A DNA stretch of 64,000 nt from Pontederia crassipes (taxonomy: Eukaryota; Streptophyta; Magnoliopsida; Commelinales; Pontederiaceae): contig CM060196.1 in NCBI GenBank assembly GCA_030549335.1, forward strand, positions 70,330,139 through 70,394,138, given 5' to 3'. Numbering within the stretch: position 1 is the first letter of the stretch; every line of letters starts with the position of its first letter. The notes beneath the pieces were generated by a model. It searched no databases, was not told the origin of the DNA, and saw only the letters and a list, made by a program, of their open reading frames with translations. This document shows positions 23,195 to 42,601 of the stretch, in pieces. Both the position numbers and the translations under genes were made by a program.

Positions 23195-23710
23195 AAGTTG
23201 CGATCGGATCTAGTCATTAAAAAGAATTGATTCGATACATTTCTTATGTACCCATAGGTGCTATATTGGATTTGAATCAGATTTCGGATCAATCTATATT
23301 GATTGACTGCCTCCATTATGTTGTTGCTAGCAAATACCGCTATTTTTAGTTTTGGATCTTCCAAAGCATTCCCGCAGTAGATCCGGACGGATTTTTTTCT
23401 GATCCTTCGATAAAAAGATTCATTCTCTTCATAAAAAAGAGAAAGTAGAACCAATAAAGATTTCTTTTTCAACTCATCTCTGGAGTTCTCATTCAAGAAT
23501 TTTTTTTGAACCAACCCGTAGGAATCAATAGAAAAGGCAAATCCCCTATGATACACCAGATCCGGCTCGATTATTGATAGAGTGAATAGATCTGCCATTT
23601 TTTGAAATTTCTCTTCTGATTCAAAATCGTGGTGTAACGTGTATCCCCTTTTGTTCCGGTCATGGAATAGATGAAATAAATCAAAAAATGGATTTTTGTT
23701 CAAGAATGAA
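23195..23710 (-). pseudogene. ycf2: Chloroplast ycf2 fragment in nuclear DNA
   Basis: The minus strand is open for about 170 codons matching an internal part of Ycf2: [64 protein letters not shown] and STYGYIRNV. Ycf2 is a plastid AAA-type import-motor protein of roughly 2,300 residues; this piece lacks the ATPase region. Small differences from the usual plastid sequence, such as a shortened segment after KKFLNE, suggest decay in the nucleus. It lies head to head with the ycf1 piece, an order not normal for a plastome, so at least two plastid fragments were joined. Confidence 0.85.
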
Positions 23711-24000
23711 ATCTTATTGGAACTGAAAAACCCGTGCTCGGAATAAATGAAAATGAAGTAGTTAATGGTGGGGTTACCATTATCCTTTTTCTTGTATGTG
23801 TTCCTAAGAAAGAGAATTTGTCCATTTTCTTTTTCGAGGTCTCAAAAATGGGTGTGGAAATAGAACTCTTGAATGTAAATTGAAAAGAAATGTAGCTCTG
23901 AAAGTTGAACTTCAACTGAATTATCTTCAATATCCTTCATTTATTGTTGAGATAAAGTTTTCAATTTCTGAAGAAACTGAAACGTTGGACTCTTCTGTTT
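23711..24000. other. Unassigned segment between plastid and gag sequence
   Basis: About 290 bp, including a 76-codon minus-strand frame (23930-23700), match neither gag nor a plastid gene I can name. It could be further plastid or captured host sequence. Confidence 0.4.
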
Positions 24001-24009
24001 TTTATGAAA

Positions 24010-24290
24010 ATATTATTGCACTTATACTTCGAAATAATTTGTTCAAGTGTCGACTTGATTGATGCCTCTTTTCATTTAAACGTTCTTCTTCTTATCGGGC
24101 AAAAGAAATAACAGCAACTATAGTAATGGGCCGTTGGGCTTTTACTTCTCATCGAAGTTCGGGGAGAAGTCCTTCAACAAAATTTTTCACCAATTGATGT
24201 TCGCTCCAATTTTTAATTTGACTTGATAATCGAAATGAGTCTGATACTCCTCGACTGTACTTAATTGTTGAATATTTACAAGCCCATCTC
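24010..24290 (-). pseudogene. Ty3/Gypsy gag fragment
   Basis: The minus strand reads LSTVEEYQTHFDYQ, then NWSEHQLVKNFVEGLLPELR, a stop codon, EVKAQRPITIVAVISFA and a short arginine-rich tail. This is the conserved C-terminal part of plant Ty3/Gypsy gag (retrotrans_gag). The stop most simply came from CGA to TGA. The product is not functional. Confidence 0.75.
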
Positions 24291-24622
24291 CTACGTGATT
24301 TTCCTTATTTACTTATTGATATTTATTTTCGTCGTTGAATATTTGAATACTTGTAAATTTTGTTAAAATCATTCTTCTATTCAAATAAGACGATCAACTA
24401 GTGTTAAAATCTCTGTAAAGCCAAAGATTTTTTTTTTGCACATTTGAAATATTATATTATGAATATAAATTATTAATAAATTATGATAAATGTTGATTGA
24501 TAGTAGTAAGCGGCAGTGATGACGATGTAATGACAGTAGTGAAAGCGTAGATAACTAAATTATTAGTCCAACCAAAACCCGAGATATCACCATTGTTCGA
24601 TGAAGATCGAATAGATGCCAAT

Positions 24623-24925
24623 TGTTATATTCTTAGTCCAACAAAGAGCCAAAGTTGATCAAAGTGATCAAACCTCCAATAAATCACTTCAAAAAAGTCA
24701 AACCTCAAATATACTTGCTCTAAATAATTATCAAAGAATATTGTATTCTCATATATCATTAAAAAAATTTTCAATGGATCTTATTTATAAGGTAAACCCA
24801 AACAAGTATTAGTAGAAATAAAAATAAAAAAATAAAGTGCTAATCAAAACTAAGAAGTAAATAGTTAATCCTAATCAAAAGTAAATTAACTATTCTTATT
24901 ATTATTAGAAACTAGTCTCCTATCA
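24623..24925 (-). repeat. Right (5') LTR of the Ty3/Gypsy element
   Basis: A 303-bp LTR with TG...CA ends, paired with the copy at 22002-22325 and followed by the TCAAA target duplication. Confidence 0.85.
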
Positions 24926-25287
24926 TCAAATGAGGAATAGAACTTGAGAACTTGGGTACAGAGGAATATCAAATTGATGATTCATTCTCCATTGTCCATT
25001 TCTTACAAAAATACCCATTCAATGATTCCACACTATAATAATAATCCCATTCAATGATTCCACACTATAATAATAACAAACTATTTAGCAATAACGAGAG
25101 AAGGCATGACATCATTCTGCGCAGAGTCAATAGAAAGAAGCTTTTTGCAGCAAAAAGAAAAAAAAAAACTCAAGAATCACTGTCCTAGAAGCCACTAGAT
25201 ATGTTATGGCACAACCAGAAAATCTCAGTAACTTTCACACTTTTTTTTTTCTTTTTTAGTAGTCGATGGCAAAGAACAGTGTAATTT

Positions 25288-28200
25288 TCATAATATGGTG
25301 CAACGGCCACTCTCTTCCACAGAAGGTGGTGCTTGCTGGTTTCTGCTTGGGTCCGATGGGTTGTATGTGAACTCGGAGGTGTCCAGACCATACTATACAA
25401 AAGCAAACCGCAGATGAAGAAAATTAGAATCTAACATGAGAATTTAAAGTATAAAATCTACATTAACTGTTCACATAACTGATATACCTTTCCTCTCATT
25501 CGTTGACTCCAGGCATCACTTCTACTTGGGCGCTGATCGCTAGTGATAGGAACCCCAGTTGCAGGAACTCCTTGCCGGTTGATCAAGGGCTGCTTGATAA
25601 TATTAGATCTTGGTGCAATGTATTCGTCATCGCTGTCATAGTCTACGAGTCTGTTTGCAGCTCGCACTATCAGAGACAAAAAGAAGGCAAAAGCCTGCAG
25701 GCCATATTTGCATCATGACTTAAGAGGAACGAGCCAAATGTCACAATTGAAGAAGATAATATCAGATTGCAGGCCAAGATTTTCAACAAACTTGGAAATA
25801 GAATAAAACAGGAAAAAATATTGTGGAACAATAAATCCATCTTGTACATAAAATTGTACCAACTAATTTGTTGGATAATTCGAATTGACCGTATGAATTG
25901 GAAATTTGAAATGAATAAAGATTCAATTGACAGTAAACATATGAAACATAAAAATAGACATGACAGGGGACATGAGTGTCAGATGTGCTAATTAACTTGT
26001 CAATCAACCATCTCTCAACTGCGTGGTTCGTTTCCATTCTAAAGGTCATGAATTTGTGTCAGCAGGCTCATTGGTTTTAACCTTCTAAATCCTGTTCCAA
26101 TGAATCTTGGATCACGTCTGAAACCATTTCATTTAATTGTTCAGAAAACTGAACATTAGTCATTCACTGGACAAATGTAAATATGTAATCATTAGACTGA
26201 ACTAGGCTCAACATTGAACCAAACTATTCTGGGTTCAAACCATCGATAGGGCCATGTGGTATACAATGGCTTTGTCAAGGTAAGAGTGAGAGCAGAGTTC
26301 AATTCAATCTTCACATGGATCCAATTTTCATCAGAATGAATGGGTTGGTCCAATGACTACTGGTTCGCAGTGGGTTTTTACTGATTATCCACATAGTTAA
26401 TTCTAAATTTGACCAACTTGAAACAGAATTAATTAATTTAAAATACCATATTTTCAATCGCCCATATTAATCTGTCTACATAGGAACCAATGTTTAGACA
26501 AGCATGAGAGTTCAACATAACTCAAGTTTCAAGTCAATGACCCCTTAAGAAGCAAATATACCCTATAACTTGTCGTATAATCTTTGATTCAGTTCAGATC
26601 CCATGAGGAATTACACCAAGGCTATTACAGGTAAAGGAAATTAAAAAACGAAGTGGCTAAGGAATCCGTCCACGGCTAATTCCTCTTTTTGTATGAGGAT
26701 TTCCTCAAATTCTTCAAATAAATTTCCAAGATCTAAAGCCATAAGACCATCACATTTGTTAGGTAAGCTAATTCACATACGAGGGAAATTAATCAATTGG
26801 CTGAGGTATCTGTTAACTGCTAATTCTGTTTTTCTGAAGAGATTTTCACGTATTCTTTAAATAAATTCCCAATATCTAAAACCATAAGAGCGTGATAGGT
26901 ATCAGATAATTCAAGATGCTAATTATATTTGTTAAACATATATACAAAATAGGAAAACATAAGACAAGCCATAGGAATCCAAGATGCTAATTTATATTTG
27001 TTAAGCATATATGAAAATAGGAAAACATAAGACAAGCCATACAATTATATGCATACCTCCAAGATGACAGCTCCCAGGGCAACCCATTTTGCTATCTTCC
27101 AATTATTTTCTAAAAAGTTGTACATTATGTCAAAATCTCCAGTTGTATCAGTAGGAACGAGCTGCAGGGTGACACTTATCAAAACCATGGAAAAAAAAAG
27201 ATAACATTCTAGAGGACAAAATAAACTAGTAAGTGAAACTCACGTCCTTCCAGCTATGGTCAAAGAATATGAAACCTGCAACTCCTAGCTCGACTAGGAT
27301 CAATAATATCACCAAGAAAGAATACTGTTCTTGTCAAGAAAAAAAAAACATGGCTGAGAGGGGAAAAGTAACAGGGCCCAAAACAAGTGACTGGCATTTT
27401 ATCTTATTAAGAGAACTACATAGTCTGGAATCAAAATAAATAACTTTTTCTGTGATCTCATAATCCCATCAACCACTGTTATTTGAAGATGTTTGTTGCT
27501 ACGACTTTAGGACTTCAAACAATCTTGCATCATTATTGTGAATAAAAATTTTGTAGTGTTACAACATTTTTATATAAAAGGGATGTTCCTTCATTGCAAG
27601 AGTATTCAGTTAAAAATGAATAAACACAACAACAACAACAAAGCCTTATCCCACTAGGTGGGGTCGGCTACATGAATCATACGACGTCATTCCGCTCTAT
27701 TAGTAATCAAACTTTTCGGTATATTATTCACCAATAGATCTTGCTCTATTAGTTCGCCAAGTGTCCGCCTTGGCCTCCCTCTCCCTCTTTTAATCGAACT
27801 CCAGATTATTTGATCTACTTATCTTACTGGCGCATCTAATGGTCTTCTCTGAACATGACCAAACCATCTCAAACGATTCTCTACCATTTTCTCACTAATA
27901 GGAGCCACTCCGACTCGTTCACGTATATGGTCATTCCTAATCTTATCTAATCTTGTATGACCATACATCCATCTCAACATCCTCATTTCGACTACCCCCA
28001 CTTTACGTTCATGTTGTCCCTTCATAGCCCAACATTCACTACCATATAACACTGTCGGTCTTATAGCAGTACGATAAAATTTTTCTTTAACTTTATTGGG
28101 TACTTTTCTATCACAAAGAACTCCAGTGGCTTTCCTCCACTTACACCAACCAGCTTGAATTCTATGATTAACATCGTCATCAATCTCACCATTTTGTCTT

Positions 28201-31200
28201 ACAATTGATCCTAAATATTTAAACTTTGTCACTTGAGGAATTATATCCTCCCCTAACCTAACTTCCAAATCGTCTTTAAGTTGTTTATTTGTGAAATTGC
28301 TATGCATATATTCTGTTTTATTCCTACTTAAACGAAAAACCTTTAACTCCAACGTATTTCTCCATATTTCCAATTTTATATTAATCTCTTCTCTTGAATC
28401 CGCTAAAAGTACTATATCATCCGCAAATAGCATGCACTTAGGTGCCTCCTCTGTGATACTCTCAGTTATAGCATCGATAACTAAGTTAAATAGATACGGG
28501 CTTAAAGCTGATCCTTGATGTAGGTCAATTCCTATAGGAAATTCATTTGTCTCACCTCCAGGTGTCCTAACCCTAGTCAATGCCCCATCGTACATATCTT
28601 GTATTACCTTAATGTAGACAACACTCACCCTCTTCTTTTGCAAGGCTTTCCAAAGTACATCCCTTGGTACCCGATCATACGCCTTCTCTAAGTCAATGAA
28701 AGTCATATGTAAGTCTCTTCTCCTACTTCGATACTTCTCCATCATCCCCCTTAGTAAATAAATCGCCTATGTAGTGGATCTTCCTGGCATGAACCCAAAT
28801 TGTCTCTCAGAAATACTAGTCTCCATTCTCAATCTATGCTCAATCACTTTTTCACATAATTTCATTGTGTGACTCATAAGTTTAATCCCTCTATAGTTTG
28901 CACAATTTTGAATATTTCCTTTATTTTTGTAAATAGGAACTAATATACTTAATCTCCAATCATCAGGCATCTTTTTCGACCGTAAAATCTCATTAAATAG
29001 TTTACATAACCACAACACATCTTTTTCTCCTAAACATTTTCAAATTTCAATCGGTATACCATTCGGTCCAACGGCTTTACCATTCTCCATTTTCTTAAAA
29101 GCTTCGCTAACCTCCGAGACTCTAATTCTACGATAAAATGACCTATTAAGCTCACATTCGCTAACTGTCAAGTCCTCCAAATCACAACGAGAACCTTCAC
29201 ATCCATCATTAAATAACTTATAGAAATACTCTTCCCAACTGTTCTTAATATCTCCTTCAATAACTAAAACCTTGCCAACTTCATTTTTTATGCATCTTAC
29301 TTGATCCAAATCTCTCGACTCCTTCTCTTTATTCCTTGCAATCTTGTAAATCCTTTGTTCACCAGCCTTTGTCCCTAACTCCTTATAAAACCCCTCATAT
29401 GCTTTAGCACGAGCATCACTAACTGCCTTCTTAACCTCCCTTTTCGCCAAACGATACTTTTCTCAATTGTCAGAACTATTGTCCAAGTGTATCGCTTTGA
29501 AACAATTCTTCTTATTACGCACCTTTTCTTGGACCTCCTCATTCCACCACCAAATCTCCTTATCTCGTGGTCCAAAACCTTTTGATCCTCCTAAAATGGC
29601 TTTAGCAACCATTTCAATCTTTTTTGTCACATTCTCCCACATGATACTAGCATCTCCTCCTAACTCACACACACTTTCCTCTAATAACTTACTTCTAAAA
29701 GTCTCTCGCTTCTCCCCCTTTAACTGCCACCACTTGATCTTTCGATCAAAAACTGTTCGAGATTTTGATTTTATACATTTCATTTGCATATCAAGAACTA
29801 ACAATCTATGTTGTGTAGTCACCCCATGCCCAGGAATTACTTTGCAATTAGTACAACGTTTTTTATCAGTATTTCTTGTCAAGAAAAAATCGATTTGAAA
29901 CCTATGAGTTCCACTTTTGTATGTGATTAAATGTTCCTCTCTCTTCCTAAAACAAGTGTTGATAATCTTAAGGTCGTATGCTAAAGAAAAATCAATAATA
30001 ATTTGTCTTTCCTCATTCAACTCCCCAAAATCAAAACCACCATGAACCCTTGCATGTGGTCCTGCCACTTTACCAACATGTCCATTAAGGTCTCCCTCAA
30101 TATAAACTTTCTCGGTTGTTGGTATACTTTCAATCAAACCCTCCATATCTGCCCAAAACTTCTCCTTGAGATGTGATTCTACTCCTACTTGGGGTGCATA
30201 TGCACTAATAATGTTCATAGTCTCCTTTTCAACAATTACTTTCACGGATATGATTCGATCATCAATCCTTTTAACTTCCACAACATTCTTCCTCCATTCT
30301 GCATCTGCGATAATACCAATACCATTCCTTCCCTTTACCTTACCCGCAAAGTTTGGAACCATTTAACCTAATCTCTTTACTTCCCTCTCCTACTCATCTA
30401 GTTTCTTGCAAGCATAAGATACTAATCTTACGCTGGTCCATTACTTGTGCCACCTCGAGGCGCTTCCCATTCAACGTCCCAATGTTCCAAGAACCTAATC
30501 TGACCTTAGTCTCATGAACTAGCTTCTTTAACCGCCTCCGTCCATTAGAGTGCGGTAGCCCTTGCTCATTTAACACTGCATTCAGGCGAGGATGCAGCGG
30601 CTCTTGCTCTTTTATCACTATACCCGAGTTGTACTGCGCGTTACTTACGGGTAACGACCTAGTATTAACACAATATATTCGTTGATCCATGTTCATAAGA
30701 TTCGACAGGATTTTACGCTGACTGTCGGGGCCTAACACAACCCTCCTCCTTAAGAAATAAATACAAGCTTGCCAAGAGACTGAAACACTCTCCCTATCTC
30801 AGATGATAAGCACTCTTCCGAGAGGATTTCAGTATTCAACAACTGAAGTGTAAAGCACGGGATCATACATAGACATACATAGTTCCAAGAAGCAAGCCCA
30901 AGAACAGGCCCAAAAGGAACCTCATTTGAGCACTACTTTCCTTAGCATGATGGCATCATCCATAAGCAATGAATAATTGGAAAGAAAATAAAAAAAAAAC
31001 AAAGCACATCAGTTTTGGTGTCAAAATTTGGTTTGTCTTTGTTAGTAAATATCTTTTTACTACTCAAGAAAAGAGAAATTTACTTGTCATCTGTCCCACT
31101 GTCAGGCTGAGGTGAAACCATGGATGCAGCTATGACCATGTTGATGACATATCATATGCATGCAGGTGGTCTAAAGGGATGTGCTGACAAGTTAATATCA

Positions 31201-32178
31201 ATTTTAACAAAAAGAAACAATTGCAAAAACCATGAAGAAAGAATCCAGTGTTTTATGGTTGACTGCAGGCAATTCGAGATAAAATATTGTTCAAAAGTAA
31301 ATATTGGTTATAAATTGAGAAAATAAGGATACACAAGACAGGCAACAATCATTCCTTGTCACTGCTCCAATGCAGCCGAAACATGATACGACAAAGAGAA
31401 TAACCCCAATGCCGATAAACAAATAAATAAACCTGAAATAAGAAAATGTCGCTTACTTTCCTAACTTGGCAGAAAACATATGCATTGCAAGAGAAAAGAT
31501 AATGAATATGGAGAACGCATTTTCAGGTTGTTAGTGCATATGCTTGAAAACAAAACAACAACGGCAGTAGAAGTAGTAGCAGCAGCAGCAAATGCAGTAA
31601 TGCAGATATCATCATTTCAAAACTCGCATCAGACTTGTAAAATAACCATATGCTCAAATTTGAGATATGAGCAAAATGTAACTCTATCAAGATGCAAATA
31701 AAGTGCCAAATTTTAGACATTCGTTATGACATTAGTTTTGAGCAACACGTGTATTCCACCAATATTTAAGGTTCCAATGAGCATAAAAGCTAAACCTGTA
31801 TAAGAAAAACAATATAGAACACAGAACGACAGAAACACACAACTCCAGCATTGAAATGAAACTTGAAGTTGAAATCTTTCTTACTATTCCCAATCACATA
31901 AATGCCAAATGATAAGAAATCATAGCCCTTTTCCAAGCTTTTGGAAGTTTATCGAGGAAGCTCGACGACATTGATATTACAACAAGCATTTTCCGGCCGA
32001 GCTTCAGCAAGTCATGATCCACCGCATTCGGCGGCGAGAACGTGTCATCACTGTCGGAGGTGATCCTATTCCACTCGACCAGCAAGTAAATGCCGTAACC
32101 AACCATGGCCAAGCCTGTGGCGGTCAGCAGAAAGTTAAATAGCTTAAGCAAGCATTCCCAGAAGCCCCTGCACGCCAT
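25288..32178 (-). CDS. TOM2A: TOM2A-like tetraspanin
   Basis: Six exons: 32178-31934, 31432-31333, 27324-27244, 27161-27057, 25694-25488 and 25392-25288, total 843 bp and 280 aa, the usual length. It resembles Arabidopsis TOBAMOVIRUS MULTIPLICATION 2A, a four-span tonoplast/endomembrane protein that interacts with TOM1-type host factors. Hydrophobic spans are near residues 11-33, 83-102, 116-137 and 168-188. A Cys-rich motif (CFGCIG…CCLSC), the tail phrase DQRPSRSDAWSQRMR and a C-terminal CTIL prenylation box are present. Start chosen at MACRGF as in relatives; an upstream in-frame ATG at 32226 exists. Exon 1 should end inside the Trp codon of KLPKAW, but the next bases are GA, not GT. Intron 2 (4 kb) contains a LINE. 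Other junctions are GT-AG. Without a usable first donor the gene may be impaired. Confidence 0.85.
27819..29018 (-). pseudogene. LINE reverse transcriptase domain (broken)
   Basis: Two open segments (29018-28767 and 28745-27819) in the minus strand cover the RT fingers, palm with the FADD catalytic box, and the C-terminal region, separated by an in-frame TAG. No active protein is expected. Confidence 0.85.
29463..30738 (-). pseudogene. LINE apurinic-type endonuclease domain (broken)
   Basis: The frame holds the exo-endo-phosphatase fold (LGSWNIGTLNG, LQETR, SAYAPQ, GDLNGHVG, IDFFLTR). A TAG follows ETR where relatives have a Trp, consistent with a single TGG to TAG change. Confidence 0.8.
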
Positions 32179-32229
32179 GATTGACCTCCGAGTCCTCCCT
32201 CTGCGTCCAACCCCAATGTCATCCACCGG

Positions 32230-35200
32230 TCCACCCGATTCCCATTACTACCAAACGCCAAAGAAACCAACCAAGTAGAATCTGCCATTAAGATAAAAAA
32301 AAAAGAAAAAAAAGAAACGTCACTGTGGTTTTGGACGACAAGAAAATCGAGAAAACATAGGAGAGAGAGAGGGAAAAAAACGTATCAAATTGGTAAGAAC
32401 AAAAGGGAAAGGAGACCAGGGGAAAAATGCCTTAAAACAAAAAAAAACGTCGGGTAAAAATTGCTCGGTGTTGAACAAGATCTCCTCTAACTCTTGTTCG
32501 GTTTTGCCTGTTCTCCCCCTTCTTTGTTCGCTTTTACAAACACCATTTTCCCGGCCGCCGCGGCGGAGGACAAGCGCTGGCTATTCTCCACGTGGCCGAA
32601 GCAGGAGGGCCCTCTCCGCGCGATGGACGGTTGTCAGAGTGGACGACACGACACGACACGACAGGCAACGGTGGACGCCAACTCAGGAGGTGCTCCGCAA
32701 CCGTCCGATCGATTAGATTGTACCGAATTCACCATTTTCGCGGATCCTCACAAAAACAGCAAACGTCTTGCAACGAAAAAGAGTTTTGTTAACGTGTGTT
32801 TATTTTGCTTTTCGTTTCTATCAATGAAACTGTCCATACGAAATTTTTTTCCTAAATGATAGGATTTTGTTTGTATAAAATGAACTTTTGAAAATACAAG
32901 CTTGATACAGCCACTTTTTAAAAAAGTCACATACGAATACAACAAAACGCGCCTATATTTTTTAGATTTTTTATTTCATATTTTCAGTATAGAGTTTGTT
33001 TGTCTTAAACTTGTAAATAGTAATTTTAAAATTTTCGATCAGAAGCCAATGAACTTTTCGCTTGGAGACGTAAAGTTCTCACTCTAGAAGTTTAAGTTTT
33101 AACTTGCAAAAACTTCGTCCAAACGTTTTTCAAGAATAAAATCGTCACTTTAAAATATTATGAAAACTTAAGAAAATTTTTGTCCACCTATCCAAACACC
33201 GCTTATAAATTTTTTTATTATCTACCAACTTTAATCGTAGAATTATTTATTACTTATTTTATATCAACTAAGTCAAATGATCCTATATACTTTCAATGTT
33301 GTTTATATATACACACATTATTTCCCTACAAGAAAGATTCAAAATCCAATAAGATAACAGATTTTTTGAACGAAACTCATGATAGAGCATTTCTCGAGTC
33401 CAAAATATTCAATCATACAGTGCAAATCGGATCATAATATGAATTTAAGTATTTTTCATGTCAAACGATTTTATACATATTTTTTTAAAATATCTTTAAT
33501 ATTCTAGAGAAGATGGATTCATTAATAATAATTATATTCATCATTTGAACTATAAAACTTTATAATAATATAATTTATAAAACTATTTTTATCATCAGTA
33601 AGTTATTAATAATAAATAAATGAATAAATAAAAGTGCTTGACATGCATGCTAAGGCACTGTTTGGCATATGAAAGAGTAGAGTATTTAGTAGTGACAATG
33701 TTTTGTTAGAATTAAAACACTAGTATAAGTGCTTAGTAAATTTTTTTTTTCAATTGTGTTTAGAAATTTTAACAAAAATGCTATAAGCTACTCATATAAG
33801 TTTATAGAGTATAAAGATGGATGTTTCCTATTTTGTTCCTATTATATTCTCGTTTTTATATAAAAAATATTTAATTATTAAATATTATATGTTATTTTAT
33901 TTTAATATATCACATATTTAATTTTAATTACAAATCAAATAAGAGTTTTATTTTCAAATAATCAATATTTTATATTAGAATAATGATTATAAAAGATATT
34001 AAATAAAATATTATGAATATGATGTGTATAAAAATGATCAGAAATTATATCTTATGTCTATTTTTATCATTTTATACAAAATACTATTCTTTTATCAAAT
34101 AGTTTCATTAAATTTATAAATAAAATGATCGGTTATTCATTAATAATTAATCGTTATAATTATCATCCTTTAATTAAATCGTTATCTTATAATCAACTTA
34201 TCAATTTTGTCAAGGACCTAACACGGGAAGTGCAAACCGTACATGATGGCTCCCGCTTATTATGCGCGGGCTTTCTGTTGGGACTGCGAGCGAGTTGCTG
34301 TCATGAGCTAACGGTCAAGGAATGGTAAAAAAAGACCATTTGGATAAGCGACCGACAACGCGGATTTTGAAAGGTTTCGTTCGTCCCAATTCCCGAATCT
34401 TTGATGCTTGCTTACGCAAATCACGCCAACGGAAACGCGTCGCCACGGGTATAGAGAAGGCTTCTTCGTGTAGATTCTTCATGGTTTTACTCGTTGTTAA
34501 ATGGATTCGTCAACATGCGTGCATAGGATCTGTTTGTTGTAATGCCTCATATGGCATACAGTAATTTATAGGACGTCATATCTTATTTCTCCAAATGCAT
34601 AAATTTGAGTCCTGTAAGTTTTGCCTTTAAAGCTTCCATTTGTTACTTCAATGATCACACTGTCCGAAATCCCTTTAAGCCCTTATTTGTCCTTATTATC
34701 TGAGCATGATCATTACTAAGATGTAATTAATAATTAAATTGCTCCTGTGGTGGCTGGAAGGACTAGTTGAATTTTAGAAACGTCCTCCTTCCAAAATCAG
34801 AGGGCAGATTAAAATTGTTAAGATTGTTACGCGTGCAATAAGTGGTAGGTGCTACAGTTTGATATATTAAGGGAATAATGGATATTTTGAAGATTAGAAC
34901 AAAACTGTGAATTTGAAGAAAAGTGAATATAGAAATTTATCTTTAATCTTTGTGAAGTGAAGTGTTTATAAGTTTCATGAAGTGAAGTTGTCTCAGGAGT
35001 TTGGATAGAATTCCTGCAGCATGCAAGTTATGAGCCCAAAGTTAGAGAATTTGTGAATTCAGTTAACTCTTATCTTCAACTAATAGTTGAAAAACAGAAA
35101 GTTGTGGTATCTCCTTTAGATCCACTTTCGGGAAGTTAGTGTTATTGTTGTTGATCTACCAAGTTTGTTAAGGTCTCTTTTTGTTCTCTAAGTTGCGTTC

Positions 35201-35597
35201 AGATCCCTCTTTACTTTGGTCCTCAAGTTGTCTGGAAAAAAAAAGGCATAACAGAGTCATCTTTTGATTTTTATGGGTTTCTCAATATATGTTAAAAAAT
35301 GACTCACAGAATGTAAGTACAATGAGGACAATGCTCTCTTTCTTTCTCTTTTTTGTTTATGATGTGAAAGTTAACTGATGATTATTATCTCTTTAGTACT
35401 GACATAGCTGATGGTAAACTCTCTTCAGTGCCCTGAGAGATTTCAGTACAATATATGCTGTCATTATAGATAGATTTGGCAGCAGTAACAGTATTGTTTA
35501 GGAATGTTATGAAAAACCTCGGTAGAATTTTTCTCATGACTCACAGAACTAGGAATTTGATCATCACATTTAACATCTTAACAGACTTTGCAATGGT
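32230..35597. other. Intergenic DNA between TOM2A-like and ABCC genes
   Basis: This holds the putative promoter of the TOM2A-like gene (left) and the 3' flank of ABCC copy 1 (right). ORFs at 32390-32859 and 34125-34564 lack family features. The 34220-34480 patch is GC-richer, with a CCCGC…GCGGG hairpin, but is not recognisable as a gene. Confidence 0.5.
32588..32595. promoter_or_regulatory. G-box (CCACGTGG) upstream of the TOM2A-like gene
   Basis: A perfect palindromic G-box lies about 410 bp upstream of the start codon in a GC-rich patch (32540-32710) that also holds a short ACGAC run. G-boxes bind bZIP and bHLH factors; a role here is inferred from position only. Confidence 0.35.

Positions 35598-42601
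<7,004 letters not shown>

Larger units (their letters stand above)
22002..24925 (-). mobile_element. Non-autonomous Ty3/Gypsy retrotransposon carrying chloroplast DNA
   Basis: Two LTRs (22002-22325 and 24623-24925) are flanked by the identical pentamer TCAAA (21997-22001 and 24926-24930), so this is one complete insertion. Polarity is minus. Beside the right LTR is a weak initiator-tRNA-like primer site (TTGGCATC), then a gag fragment. At the other end is the C-terminal end of pol followed by a purine tract (GAAGAGGGCGAGAA) touching the left LTR. Most of gag-pol is missing, and plastid ycf1 and ycf2 segments occupy about 22745-23710. The element could have moved only with enzymes supplied in trans. 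Whether the plastid DNA was carried during transposition or entered later is not shown by the sequence. Confidence 0.85.
27626..30750 (-). mobile_element. Decayed RTE-like LINE in TOM2A intron 2
   Basis: The minus strand runs from an N-terminal region and endonuclease (30738-29463: GSWNIGTLNG, CLQETR, YIEGDLNGHVG) through a linker (29450-29040) to a reverse transcriptase (29018-27819: MTFIDLEKAYDRVP, QGSALSPYLFNLV, and catalytic FADDIVLLA). The tail reads MLRWMYGHTR…RWFGHVQRRP. The 3' end has the phrase AGCCGACCCCACCTAGTGGGAT and a (TTG)n tail (27626-27641), both typical of plant RTE elements. Several stops break the frame (one just after CLQETR, others near 29030 and 28755). Flanking GAATAAACAC and GAAATAAATAC may be an imperfect target duplication. 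It has the same orientation as the host gene. Confidence 0.85.

Noticed and set aside
22745..23710. Possible contamination with chloroplast DNA or a misassembly
   Set aside because: The plastid pieces are bounded by retrotransposon sequence, LTRs and a TCAAA duplication, and their order does not match a plastome. A read-level check would still be sensible.
32494..32859. 121-codon plus-strand ORF in a GC-rich patch
   Set aside because: No domain, no convincing start context, and it overlaps two other frames; it is more likely promoter/leader DNA of the TOM2A-like gene.
33640..34120. Possible MITE starting GGCACTGTTTGGCATATG
   Set aside because: I could find no matching inverted end or target duplication.
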